From positions 1 to 18,572 of the forward strand of contig CAZWRF010000012.1 of assembly GCA_964636095.1 (NCBI GenBank): DNA of 18,572 nucleotides. Direction: 5' to 3'. The notes under the pieces are model-generated. The model did not search any database, was not told the origin of the DNA, and was given only the letters and a program-made list of their open reading frames with translations. Position numbers and translations under genes: made by a program. The stretch comes from CAZWRF01 sp964636095. Its GTDB lineage: Bacteria > Patescibacteriota > Minisyncoccia > JAHISW01 > Tagabacteraceae. Positions 1 to 6,535 of the stretch are shown here, piece by piece (the stretch's first letter is position 1; each line of letters opens with the position of its first letter).

Positions 1-15
1 CCGCATCATAAAAAC

Positions 16-498
16 ATGAACAAAAAAATATTTTTTATTATTATCGCAATTATTGTCGTCGCGGCGGTCGGATTTTTTTTACTGAAGCCTACGCCGATAA
101 AAGCGCCGCAGATCCCGCCTCCGTTTTCGGGCCTTTCAGGCGACGCGTATCCGCTTTACAGCGGAGCAGACTGGAGCGAGCCAGTTGCTCAAACTATTAC
201 TCTGGGGACTTCTACTGTGCAGGGAATGGAAGTAAGCGCCACTCCGGCCACGGGCACCATGGCGCCGTCCGATGTTTTTATTCCGTTTGAAGATTATTAT
301 GCGTCAAAGCTCACAGCTGCCGGATGGGTCGTAGACAACAGCCTGGCGGCCAACGGTCCGGGAAGCGGCATGACGGTTTTCAGGAAAGGAGACGCAGTAA
401 TCGTTTTAAACTACAGGAGCGTGTTTTCAATCGTCAGCGGCACCGCGCCGGCCCGGTGTCCGTGCGACGTTTCCATAAGTATCTTTTCATCGCTGTAG
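16..498 (+). CDS. Membrane-anchored extracytoplasmic protein, unknown family
   Basis: I do not recognise a named family. The 160-residue product starts with two lysines and one strong hydrophobic helix (about residues 4-23), followed by a proline-rich linker (IKAPQIPPPF) and a domain of about 120 residues predicted to face outside. The domain has a YYASKLTAAGW segment followed by beta-rich sequence and a late CPC cysteine pair near residues 148-150. The ATG at 16 has no Shine-Dalgarno sequence. A CATCAT hexamer at 4-9 sits six bases before it, which would fit a leaderless start, but too little upstream sequence is visible to judge. The next gene follows after 37 bases that hold its own promoter. 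The reading frame looks intact. Function is unknown; N-in, C-out topology is inferred. Confidence 0.75.
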   Translation: MNKKIFFIIIAIIVVAAVGFFLLKPTPIKAPQIPPPFSGLSGDAYPLYSGADWSEPVAQTITLGTSTVQGMEVSATPATGTMAPSDVFIPFEDYYASKLTAAGWVVDNSLAANGPGSGMTVFRKGDAVIVLNYRSVFSIVSGTAPARCPCDVSISIFSSL

Positions 499-520
499 GT
501 TTCCCGCCACAGGAAAAATC

Positions 521-529
521 TGCTAAAAT
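521..529 (+). promoter_or_regulatory. Extended -10 promoter, predicted leaderless start at 536
   Basis: TGC-TAAAAT ends at 529, and six bases later comes the ATG at 536. With the usual seven-base step from the last -10 base to +1, transcription starts on the A of the start codon. No convincing -35 lies 16-18 bases upstream (TTCCCG at 501-506), and the gene has no Shine-Dalgarno. Confidence 0.6.
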
Positions 530-535
530 GTAGAG

Positions 536-1057
536 ATGGAAGAACCTCAATATCAGCATTTGGGCAAAAAAACCTTTTGGCTTTTTGTTTTGAGTGGCTG
601 CGGACCGGCTTTAGGATTTTTTGTGTTTGCCGTTGTGTTATTGTTTTTGGGTAAATACATACCTGAAGATTTTTCTTCTGTTTTTGTTGATGTTATCATA
701 GGGGCGATACTTTTATTTGTTCTGGCGCTTGGGCTTGCTTTTCTTTCCGGCTGGCTTAAATACACAAACTACAGGTTTACTCTCGGTGAAAATGCTCTTC
801 AAATTAAGCGTGGAATTTTAAGGAAAGAAGAAATCGCCATTCCTTATCGACAAATTCAGAACGTGGATATAAACCGCGGCATATTCGATCGGCTTATAGG
901 CATAAGCCGGCTCGTCATTCTTACCGCCGGTGAGGAAGACAGGAAAGAAAGGGGCGAGTCGGAAGGCGTATTGCCGGCGATAGAAAAAAATCGCGCGGAA
1001 AAAATTCGCCAAGAGCTTATAGACCACTCCAACGTTCAGAAAGTTGTGGAAAATTAG
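536..1057 (+). CDS. Membrane protein with bPH2 (YdbS-like) pleckstrin-homology domain
   Basis: The 173-residue protein has two hydrophobic helices (about residues 16-39 and 47-72) that form a membrane hairpin. A cytoplasmic domain follows (about 76-165) with the YRFTLGENALQIKRGILRKEEIAIPYRQIQNVDINRGIFDRLIGI pattern shortened here to its landmarks: YRFT at 79-82, the IPYRQIQNV core at 102-110, and the DRLIGI turn at 118-123. This matches bacterial PH domain 2 (PF03703, DUF304). Such proteins are small membrane proteins of mostly unknown role; in Bacillus the YdbS/YdbT type was linked to resistance to particular antimicrobial peptides. The start is fixed by the ATG six bases after a TGC-TAAAAT element. 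The C-terminal tail is charged and may be helical. Family assignment is confident, role is not. Confidence 0.85.
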   Translation: MEEPQYQHLGKKTFWLFVLSGCGPALGFFVFAVVLLFLGKYIPEDFSSVFVDVIIGAILLFVLALGLAFLSGWLKYTNYRFTLGENALQIKRGILRKEEIAIPYRQIQNVDINRGIFDRLIGISRLVILTAGEEDRKERGESEGVLPAIEKNRAEKIRQELIDHSNVQKVVEN

Positions 1058-1107
1058 CTGCCTACACTTTTAATAAAAAGTTCATCGCAAAAAGCGAAAT
1101 TAATAAT

Positions 1108-2058
1108 ATGAAAAAAAATATTTTTGTTGCCGTAATAGTTATTATAATGGTGGCCGCGCTGGGTGTATGGTACGCTGTGTGGAATTCCGACAATACAACA
1201 GCCCCGTCCAATATCCAGCTCGGAGAAAAGCCGATAGCCACGGCTTTTTACATGTGCGACGGTGGAAAAACTATCAATGCCGAATTTTTTAAGGGGCAGT
1301 CAAAACCGGCTCCCGCACCCGGTCAGCCGCCCGTGCCGGGCGGCAGCGTGAAGCTAATGTTTAGCGACGGCCCCACACTTACACTAAAGCAAACCATTTC
1401 TGCCGACGGAATACGGTATTCAAACGGAGACCCATCGGTACAGGGTGGCGAAACATTCGTCTTTTGGAGCAAGGGCAACGGGGCGCTGGTTTTGGAAAAC
1501 AATGAGCAAAAAACTTATACAGGGTGTATTTCCGTTGTTCCCGACCCGGGAAATTTGCCCAAAATATACGAAAGCGGTTCAAATGGCTTCTCTGTTCGCT
1601 ACCCGGCCGACTATACCGTAGACCCCGATTACAAATATCAAGACTTGGGGCCGGGTAAAGATATATACGGAGTTTCTTTTACTATTCCGCCGTCAATCGC
1701 GAAAGGTACAAATTTGGCGCCCGATTCATATATCAGTGTAGAGCAAATTCCCCGGGAAGAAAATTGCTCGGCGGATTTGTTTCTTGCGCCGGAATCTATA
1801 GGCAGTTCAAGCGTAGCAACTACAACGTACAATGGCATTGAATATTCGGTTGTGGCGGCGACCGATGCCGCCGCCGGAAACCGCTACCAGCAGATTGTTT
1901 ACGCTATTCCGGGGACAAATCCCTGTGTGGCCGTGAGGTATTTTATTCATTACGGAGTAATAGAAAATTATCCCCCTGGCACGGTTAAGTCTTTCGACAA
2001 TCAGGCCCTGCTTAATCAATTCGATGCCATTCGAGGCACTCTTACAATCCAGCAATAA
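1108..2058 (+). CDS. Anchored MliC-domain protein with an extra C-terminal domain
   Basis: The 316-residue protein has an N-terminal signal-anchor (about residues 5-24). A domain at about 44-145 fits the MliC family (PF09864, membrane-bound inhibitors of C-type lysozyme): it has AFYMCDGG with Cys50, a beta strand VKLMFSDG, the GIRYSNG turn, VFWSKGNGALVLE, and closing TGC with Cys140. Cys50 and Cys140 match the conserved disulfide pair of the family. The second half (about 155-315) is a separate domain that begins with NGFSVRYPADY, a motif common in anchored CPR proteins; I cannot name it. A Pro-rich insert (KPAPAPGQPPVPGG, 67-80) enlarges an MliC loop. It could protect cell-wall peptidoglycan against host or competitor lysozyme, but this rests on the domain only. 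There is no Shine-Dalgarno before the ATG. Confidence 0.75.
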   Translation: MKKNIFVAVIVIIMVAALGVWYAVWNSDNTTAPSNIQLGEKPIATAFYMCDGGKTINAEFFKGQSKPAPAPGQPPVPGGSVKLMFSDGPTLTLKQTISADGIRYSNGDPSVQGGETFVFWSKGNGALVLENNEQKTYTGCISVVPDPGNLPKIYESGSNGFSVRYPADYTVDPDYKYQDLGPGKDIYGVSFTIPPSIAKGTNLAPDSYISVEQIPREENCSADLFLAPESIGSSSVATTTYNGIEYSVVAATDAAAGNRYQQIVYAIPGTNPCVAVRYFIHYGVIENYPPGTVKSFDNQALLNQFDAIRGTLTIQQ

Positions 2059-2063
2059 CATGT

Positions 2064-2092
2064 TTGACAGAAAATAATTTCTACTTTATAGT
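2064..2092 (+). promoter_or_regulatory. Sigma70 promoter of the ftsH-like gene
   Basis: TTGACA at 2064-2069, a 17-base spacer, then TATAGT at 2087-2092. The predicted start is near 2099, giving a leader of about 52 bases that contains the ribosome binding site at 2138-2144. This is the best consensus promoter on the plus strand. Confidence 0.8.
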
Positions 2093-2137
2093 GTAAGCAA
2101 ATACAGTCTAGCATCTTGAAATCATAATCTTTGAAAA

Positions 2138-2144
2138 AAGGGGG
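2138..2144 (+). promoter_or_regulatory. Ribosome binding site that sets the GTG start of the FtsH gene
   Basis: AAGGGGG lies six bases before GTG 2151. This favours the GTG over the in-frame TTG at 2160. Confidence 0.6.
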
Positions 2145-2150
2145 TTTATT

Positions 2151-4040
2151 GTGTGTCTCTTGAATAAAAAATTTTTATTTGTTCTTTTGTGTGCGGTTGT
2201 GTTTCAGTTTGCTGCTCAAGTTGGCGTTTCTTTTGCGGCTGACGTCGGCAGCAAAGAAGTTAATTACAGCGAGTTTAAAAGAATATTGGAAAAAAACAAA
2301 GATAATGGAAAAATTTTGCTGATTACTTTCAGTCCGGGCGACAAAACGTGGGAAGTTGCGGCGGTTATAAAAAAGGGAAATTCGGAAAAATCCAGCGGCG
2401 GCCAAAAAATTATTGTTTTCGGTCAGAGCGTTGAAGCCCAGGAGTCTGAAACTTACAGTACCGTTACAACAAAAGATGGTGTTGATGAATTACGCAAGTG
2501 GGCAGAAAAAATCAATGCCACAAGAGGTGATAAAAATCTCATAAATTTTAAAATAACCAAGGAATCTGCGGCAAGTTGGATTTATTTTTTCCTGATAGCG
2601 TTTGTTGTACTTTGTATATTTTTCTATTTCAGAAGCAGAAGCGGATTTTCATCCGGTGGCATGTCCAGAGCAGCTCGGAAAACAATTCCCCCTACTCGCT
2701 TTATCGATGTGGCCGGTATAGATGAAGCCGTGGAAGAGGTGAAAGAAGTAATCGGTTTTTTGATGAAAAATGAAAAAATAAACTCGTTGGGCGGGAAAAT
2801 GCCCAAAGGTATTCTTCTTGTCGGCGGACCGGGAGTAGGGAAAACCTTGCTTGCCAAAGCAGCGGCCGGAGAAGCGGGGGTGCCATTTTTCTCTGTGTCC
2901 GGTTCGGATTTTGTTGAAAAATGGGTCGGAGTCGGAGCAAGCCGTGTAAGGGATTTATTCAGAGACGCGAGAAAAAACGCTCCGGCCATTATCTTTTTTG
3001 ATGAGCTGGATATGGTGGGCGGCAAGCGTATGGATGACGGTTCCGGCGGAGGAAAAGAACACGGCCAAACCGTAACTGCTCTTTTGCACGAGATGGATGG
3101 AGTTGAGGGGATAGAAGGCGTTGTTATAATGGGCGCTACAAATCGACCGGATATTTTGGACCCCGCTCTTACGCGCCCCGGCCGGTTTACGCGGAAAATA
3201 ACCGTCAACAAGCCGGATATAGTGGGCAGAGAAAAAATACTCAGGGTTCATACAAAAAACATGCCTTTGAAAGATGTTGACTTGGGCCAAATTGCCGCCG
3301 GCACCCCAGGTTTTACAGGAGCCGACCTGGAAAATCTGGCCAACGAAGCGGCGCTTGCGGCCGCGCGCAGAGATGGCAACTTTGTCAGGATGAGAGATAT
3401 CTGGGCTGCTCGCGACCGTGTGCTTTTGGGCAGTGAGCGCAAAATACTGATTTCACCCGAGGAACAAATGGTTACGGCTTTTCACGAAGCCGGGCACGCT
3501 ATCGTAGGCCACTACACGCCGGGCTCTGATCCGGTTCAAAAGATTTCTATAATCCCGACGGAACGGGCAATGGGGGTTACACAGTTTACCCCCGAAGGAG
3601 ATAAATATTTCTTGACCAGGAAAAATTGTCTGGCGCGTATAAAAACTGCTCTTGGCGGCAGACTGGCCGAGGTAAAATTATTTTCTTATCACGATGACCC
3701 TGATCTTATTGGAACCGGCGCGTCCGATGACTTGAAGCGTGCCACGGAGATTGCGGAAAAAATGGTCCGCGAATGGGGAATGGCCGGAAACGGATTGTCT
3801 CTGCGGACGTTTGGAGACCCAAAGGGGAATGTCTTTCTTGGGTACGACGGGTACAGTGCCAACTATAGCGAAATAGTTGCCCAAAAGGTTGATGAAGCCA
3901 TCCATGACATTTTTGAACAGTGCAGGAAAGATGTGGAGGAGCTTCTCGCGGATAATTGGGGAAGATTGAAAAATCTTGCTTCTGCTCTTCTTGAAAAGGA
4001 AACTCTTCAAAGAGAAGAAATATTGGAATTAATTGAATAA
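2151..4040 (+). CDS. ftsH: FtsH-type membrane AAA+ zinc metalloprotease, divergent
   Basis: FtsH proteases extract and degrade membrane and soluble proteins using ATP. The 629-residue product has an N-terminal hydrophobic segment ending in a plausible signal-peptidase site (SFA-AD, about residue 29), an outside domain (about 30-135), a second helix (about 143-162) and the AAA module. Walker A is GGPGVGKT (225-232), Walker B FFDELD (to Asp287), and the second region of homology keeps ATNRPDILDPAL and both arginine fingers in RPGRFTR. The protease site HEAGH is at 445-449, with a third ligand at about Asp527. The pore loop reads EKWVGVGAS: Trp258 replaces the usual Phe and Lys replaces Met. The linker GGKRMDDGSGGG also differs from the usual AVGR-type stretch. 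It stands alone between its own promoter and terminator and may be a specialised paralogue; other ftsH copies cannot be checked here. Confidence 0.92.
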   Translation: MCLLNKKFLFVLLCAVVFQFAAQVGVSFAADVGSKEVNYSEFKRILEKNKDNGKILLITFSPGDKTWEVAAVIKKGNSEKSSGGQKIIVFGQSVEAQESETYSTVTTKDGVDELRKWAEKINATRGDKNLINFKITKESAASWIYFFLIAFVVLCIFFYFRSRSGFSSGGMSRAARKTIPPTRFIDVAGIDEAVEEVKEVIGFLMKNEKINSLGGKMPKGILLVGGPGVGKTLLAKAAAGEAGVPFFSVSGSDFVEKWVGVGASRVRDLFRDARKNAPAIIFFDELDMVGGKRMDDGSGGGKEHGQTVTALLHEMDGVEGIEGVVIMGATNRPDILDPALTRPGRFTRKITVNKPDIVGREKILRVHTKNMPLKDVDLGQIAAGTPGFTGADLENLANEAALAAARRDGNFVRMRDIWAARDRVLLGSERKILISPEEQMVTAFHEAGHAIVGHYTPGSDPVQKISIIPTERAMGVTQFTPEGDKYFLTRKNCLARIKTALGGRLAEVKLFSYHDDPDLIGTGASDDLKRATEIAEKMVREWGMAGNGLSLRTFGDPKGNVFLGYDGYSANYSEIVAQKVDEAIHDIFEQCRKDVEELLADNWGRLKNLASALLEKETLQREEILELIE

Positions 4041-4043
4041 AAA

Positions 4044-4070
4044 ACCGCCTCTTTTGAGGCGGTCTTTTCT
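4044..4070 (+). terminator. Rho-independent terminator after ftsH
   Basis: A perfect 8-bp stem ACCGCCTC/GAGGCGGT (4044-4051 with 4056-4063), a TTTT loop, then CTTTTCT. It starts four bases after the stop codon. Confidence 0.85.
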
Positions 4071-4087
4071 ATTGAGTTCAAAGCTTG

Positions 4088-4098
4088 TAAAATATATT
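4088..4098 (+). promoter_or_regulatory. Probable -10 region for the 4103 gene, 0-3 base leader
   Basis: Only 32 bases separate the ftsH terminator from GTG 4103, so the promoter must lie there. TAAAAT at 4088-4093, preceded by TG, predicts a start near 4100. TATATT at 4093-4098 is an alternative. There is no Shine-Dalgarno. Confidence 0.4.
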
Positions 4099-4102
4099 CA
4101 TT

Positions 4103-4609
4103 GTGACTTGGATTGCGGTAAAAACATCCATTATTATATTTTGCGCCAAGTATCTTTATGTTGCCGTTCTTGCAATAGCGTTTTTGTTTTTTTTAAAGCA
4201 GCCCAAGGAAATAAAAAAGAAGATTTTGGTATTTGGTGCTGTTGTTTTGCCGATGTCTTATTTTTTGGCAAAGCTGTCGAGTCTCTTCTTTTATGACCCG
4301 AGGCCGTTTGTTCAGGGCAATTTTACGCCTCTTATTCCACACGCGGCAGACAACGGTTTCCCCTCGGACCACACCTTGCTGTCCGCCGCTCTTTCTGCGG
4401 TTATTTTTCCTTTCGGCAAAAAAACAAGCTTTGTGTTGTGGTTTTTAACAGTTCTTGTTGGTTTGTCGCGGGTATTTTCGGGCATACATCATTTTGTTGA
4501 TATTTTGGGCAGCATCGCGGTTTCTGCCGTAGTTGGATATATGGTTTATTTTGTTTCTATGCACAAAAGACGGGTTTTTGCTATAATAAATTTATGGAAA
4601 AAGACGTAG
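4103..4609 (+). CDS. PAP2-family undecaprenyl-diphosphatase (BcrC-like)
   Basis: The 168-residue membrane protein carries the three PAP2 phosphatase motifs: YDPRPF (Arg67-Pro68, with Lys57 upstream), FPSDHT (His90) and SRVFSGIHHFVD (Ser122-Arg123, His129, Asp133), the last matching SRx5Hx3D exactly. The PSDHT form rather than PSGHT is typical of BcrC/YbjG-type enzymes, which dephosphorylate undecaprenyl diphosphate on the outer face of the membrane and so recycle the lipid carrier for peptidoglycan. Five or so hydrophobic helices are visible. The start is a GTG with no ribosome binding site; its position is forced by the terminator just upstream. The end overlaps the next gene by 16 bases. 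A broader lipid phosphatase role cannot be excluded. Confidence 0.82.
   Translation: MTWIAVKTSIIIFCAKYLYVAVLAIAFLFFLKQPKEIKKKILVFGAVVLPMSYFLAKLSSLFFYDPRPFVQGNFTPLIPHAADNGFPSDHTLLSAALSAVIFPFGKKTSFVLWFLTVLVGLSRVFSGIHHFVDILGSIAVSAVVGYMVYFVSMHKRRVFAIINLWKKT
4579..4587 (+). promoter_or_regulatory. Extended -10 promoter inside the PAP2 gene, leaderless start at 4594
   Basis: TGC-TATAAT, a perfect -10 hexamer, ends at 4587. Six bases (AAATTT) later is ATG 4594, so +1 falls on the start codon. The element lies within the last codons of the upstream gene, so the DUF389 gene may be transcribed both from here and by read-through. Confidence 0.65.
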
Positions 4610-5325
4610 CCAGCGACATAGATGTTAATAAAAAAGAGGCCGTTTCAAAGCTTATAGAGCAGAGCAGCCTTACCGGCGATTTTTATCTGATGCTTGTTTT
4701 GTCCTCGGTTTTTGTTTCTATGGGACTTCTTTTAAACAACATCGTTGTTGTTATCGGCGGCATGTTGGTGACGCCCTTTTTGTCGCCTCTTTTAAGATTG
4801 GCTTTGGCCGTTGTTATCTCGGATAAAAATATTATCCGGCTGTCCGCCATCAACATGTTAAAAGCCACGGGCGTGGTTTTATTAACGAGCCTTGTTTCCT
4901 CCTTTCTTGTTCCCGCCAAAAACGTTGATTGGGGCCTTATAAACAAAATTTTTGAAAGCGCCAATTTGTTTTATGTGTACGTTGCCATAGCTGCCGGTGT
5001 GGCGGCCGCCTATGCCTGGGCCAGGCCCAATCTCTCAAATACACTGCCGGGCATAGCCATAAGCGTTACTCTTCTTCCGCCCATTGCCGTTGTCGGCATA
5101 GGGTTTGCTTTTTTTGATGCTTCTTTGGTTTTCGCCGGCGCCCGCTCCGTTTTGATAAATATTATCGGCCTTCTTCTTTCTACTACTTTTGTTTTTTCAA
5201 TTTTGGGTTTTTATCAGGTGAGGAGATACGTCCAAAAAGAAGTGAAAGAAGAAATAAAGGAAGCGGAAATAAAGAAAGAAAACGGCAAAAAAGAATCAAT
5301 CAAGGAATTGATTGCAAAAAAATAA
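4594..5325 (+). CDS. DUF389 (TIGR00341-like) integral membrane protein
   Basis: The 243-residue protein has about six hydrophobic helices and the hallmark DUF389 sequence: GLLLNNIVVVIGGMLVTPFLSPLL at about residues 44-67 (landmarks GGMLVTP and LSPLL), an RLSAINMLKATGV helix, AAAYAWARP at 137-145, and LPGIAISVTLLPPIAVVG at 151-168. The family is widespread in bacteria and archaea; its biochemical function is not established. The C-terminus (from about 212) is a strongly charged Lys/Glu tail, probably a cytoplasmic helix. It overlaps the PAP2 gene by 16 bases in another frame and has its own promoter and no Shine-Dalgarno. The unit ends at a strong terminator 41 bases downstream. Confidence 0.88.
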   Translation: MEKDVASDIDVNKKEAVSKLIEQSSLTGDFYLMLVLSSVFVSMGLLLNNIVVVIGGMLVTPFLSPLLRLALAVVISDKNIIRLSAINMLKATGVVLLTSLVSSFLVPAKNVDWGLINKIFESANLFYVYVAIAAGVAAAYAWARPNLSNTLPGIAISVTLLPPIAVVGIGFAFFDASLVFAGARSVLINIIGLLLSTTFVFSILGFYQVRRYVQKEVKEEIKEAEIKKENGKKESIKELIAKK

Positions 5326-5366
5326 AAGTTTGATAAACCTGATAAGTACTTAAGATAAAGTATTTA

Positions 5367-5397
5367 AGCGGGGCGATAAAATCGCCCCGCTTTTTTT
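5367..5397 (+). terminator. Strong rho-independent terminator after the DUF389 gene
   Basis: A perfect 11-bp stem AGCGGGGCGAT/ATCGCCCCGCT (5367-5377 with 5381-5391), an AAA loop and seven T (5391-5397). Just before it is an imperfect 10-base direct repeat (AGTACTTAAG at 5345-5354, AGTATTTAAG at 5359-5368). Confidence 0.92.
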
Positions 5398-5413
5398 GTT
5401 CGCAAAAATTGTT

Positions 5414-5419
5414 TATAAT
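5414..5419 (+). promoter_or_regulatory. -10 element of the glycosylase operon, near-leaderless
   Basis: TATAAT at 5414-5419 is preceded by TTGT and followed after seven bases by ATG 5427. Only 29 bases separate the terminator T-tract from the ATG, so any -35 would fall in that T-tract (TTTTTT at 5391-5396). No Shine-Dalgarno is present. Confidence 0.55.
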
Positions 5420-5426
5420 TTTTTCT

Positions 5427-6032
5427 ATGGGAGAAAAAAACAAAAGAACGGAGCTTATGCGGGCCGTAAAAGATGAGGTAATAAATCTCAAAAAGTCGCC
5501 CCTTTATAAGGAAAGAGTAAAAAACAAAGTTTTTCCGGTGATAGGCGAAGGAAGCCACCATGCCAAAATAATGTTTATAGGCGAAGCACCCGGGAAAAAC
5601 GAAGCGGCTACCGGTCGTCCTTTCTGTGGGGCGGCCGGAAAAGTGCTGGACGAGCTTTTGGCGTCGGTTTCAATAAAAAGAAGCGGCGTTTACGTTACCA
5701 ACATTGTAAAAGACCGGCCGACAATGAACAGAGACCCGTTGCCGGAAGAGATAAAAGTTTACGCGCCATTTCTTGACCGGCAAATTTCCATAATAAAGCC
5801 TAAGGTCATTGCCACTCTCGGAAGATTTTCCATGGACTACATTATGAAAAGATTCGGCCTTGAAGATGAACTAAAATCCATCAGTCAAATTCACGGGCAG
5901 GTTTTTGAAGCGGAAACGGACTACGGCAAAGTAAAAATAATTCCTCTGTATCATCCGGCGGTGGCTCTTTACAACAGAAGCGAGACGGACACTTTAAAAA
6001 AAGATTTTAAAACGCTAAAAAAATTTTCATGA
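5427..6032 (+). CDS. Family-4-type uracil-DNA glycosylase homologue lacking Fe-S cysteines
   Basis: The protein (201 residues from ATG 5427) belongs to the uracil-DNA glycosylase superfamily and is closest to family 4: GEAPGKNEA (52-60), GRPFCGAAGKVLDELL (63-78), VYVTNIVKDRP (88-98), NRDPLPEEI, IATLGRFSMDYI and the late YHPAVAL motif (175-181). Family 4 enzymes remove uracil from DNA and hold a [4Fe-4S] cluster with four cysteines. Here the matching positions are Leu21 and Ser24 (usual CxxC before PL), Asp96 (usual KCRP) and Tyr112 (usual EExxxC). The only cysteine is Cys67, where Val is usual. An in-frame TTG at 5409 would extend the protein but lies upstream of the -10 element. The stop overlaps the next start as ATGA, so the genes are coupled. 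Catalytic motifs are kept, so it may be an active cluster-free enzyme. Confidence 0.88.
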   Translation: MGEKNKRTELMRAVKDEVINLKKSPLYKERVKNKVFPVIGEGSHHAKIMFIGEAPGKNEAATGRPFCGAAGKVLDELLASVSIKRSGVYVTNIVKDRPTMNRDPLPEEIKVYAPFLDRQISIIKPKVIATLGRFSMDYIMKRFGLEDELKSISQIHGQVFEAETDYGKVKIIPLYHPAVALYNRSETDTLKKDFKTLKKFS

Positions 6033-6514
6033 CACAGCCGATACACAAAGAACTTCACCGCATAGCCATCACGGCTATTATTCACAGAGACGGCCCAAAG
6101 GGCCGGGAATATTTGATATTAAAAAGAAGCCCCGACAAAAAGGCGTTCCCCGGCAAGTGGACCGTGCCCGGCGGGGGGCTTGAAACGGACGATTATATAA
6201 ACACGCCGAAAACCACGGGCGATCACTGGTATTTTGCCCTTGAAAATACCTTGCGGCGGGAAGTAAAAGAGGAGTGCGGCCTGGAAGCGGGGAAGGTAAG
6301 CTATCTTTTGGATATGACTTTTGTAAGGGCCGACGGCATTCCGGTGCTTATTTTGAGTTTTTATGCTCCGTACAAATCGGGCGAAGTGAAGCTGGACGAG
6401 GACAATGTTGAATTTGCCTGGGCCACCCTTGAAGAGCTTAAAAAATACGATCTGATAGAGGGTCTTTTGGGAGAAATAGAAAGAGTGGAGAGTATCTTAT
6501 CCACAGTTTTGTGA
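6029..6514 (+). CDS. Nudix hydrolase with an enlarged Nudix loop
   Basis: The 161-residue protein has the Nudix fold: AITAIIHRDG strand, FPGKWTVPGGGLE (40-52) and the catalytic helix RREVKEECGL (76-85) with the metal-binding REVxEE. In the usual box Gx5Ex7REUxEExGU the glycine loop joins the helix directly. Here about 14 residues (TDDYINTPKTTGDHWYFA) lie between, so the canonical early Glu of the box is displaced and position 69 is Phe. The family cleaves nucleoside diphosphate derivatives; placed between a uracil-DNA glycosylase and ribonucleotide reductase, it could clean the nucleotide pool, but the substrate is not evident. Translation is probably coupled (ATGA overlap with the upstream gene; no Shine-Dalgarno). 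Confidence 0.85.
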   Translation: MTQPIHKELHRIAITAIIHRDGPKGREYLILKRSPDKKAFPGKWTVPGGGLETDDYINTPKTTGDHWYFALENTLRREVKEECGLEAGKVSYLLDMTFVRADGIPVLILSFYAPYKSGEVKLDEDNVEFAWATLEELKKYDLIEGLLGEIERVESILSTVL

Positions 6515-6527
6515 GTTTGCTTCTTTT

Positions 6528-6531
6528 GGAG
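6528..6531 (+). promoter_or_regulatory. Ribosome binding site of the ribonucleotide reductase gene
   Basis: GGAG four bases before ATG 6536. The 21-base gap after the Nudix gene has no room for a leader or a cobalamin riboswitch. Confidence 0.5.
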
Positions 6532-6535
6532 TAGA

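Noticed and set aside
2624..3211. A 195-codon open frame on the minus strand inside the ftsH gene
   Set aside because: It is Ser/Pro rich low-complexity antisense of a well-conserved AAA domain, with no family signal; a shadow frame.
5341..5368. Direct repeat AGTACTTAAG/AGTATTTAAG as an operator
   Set aside because: It is only a 9 of 10 match in A/T-rich DNA just before a terminator; no promoter is located where it would act.
5409..5426. Upstream TTG start for the uracil-DNA glycosylase
   Set aside because: The added codons contain the TATAAT element, so the TTG would lie upstream of the transcription start; ATG 5427 is better.
6515..6535. Cobalamin riboswitch before the B12-dependent reductase
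   Set aside because: The gap is 21 bases, far too short for the riboswitch fold.
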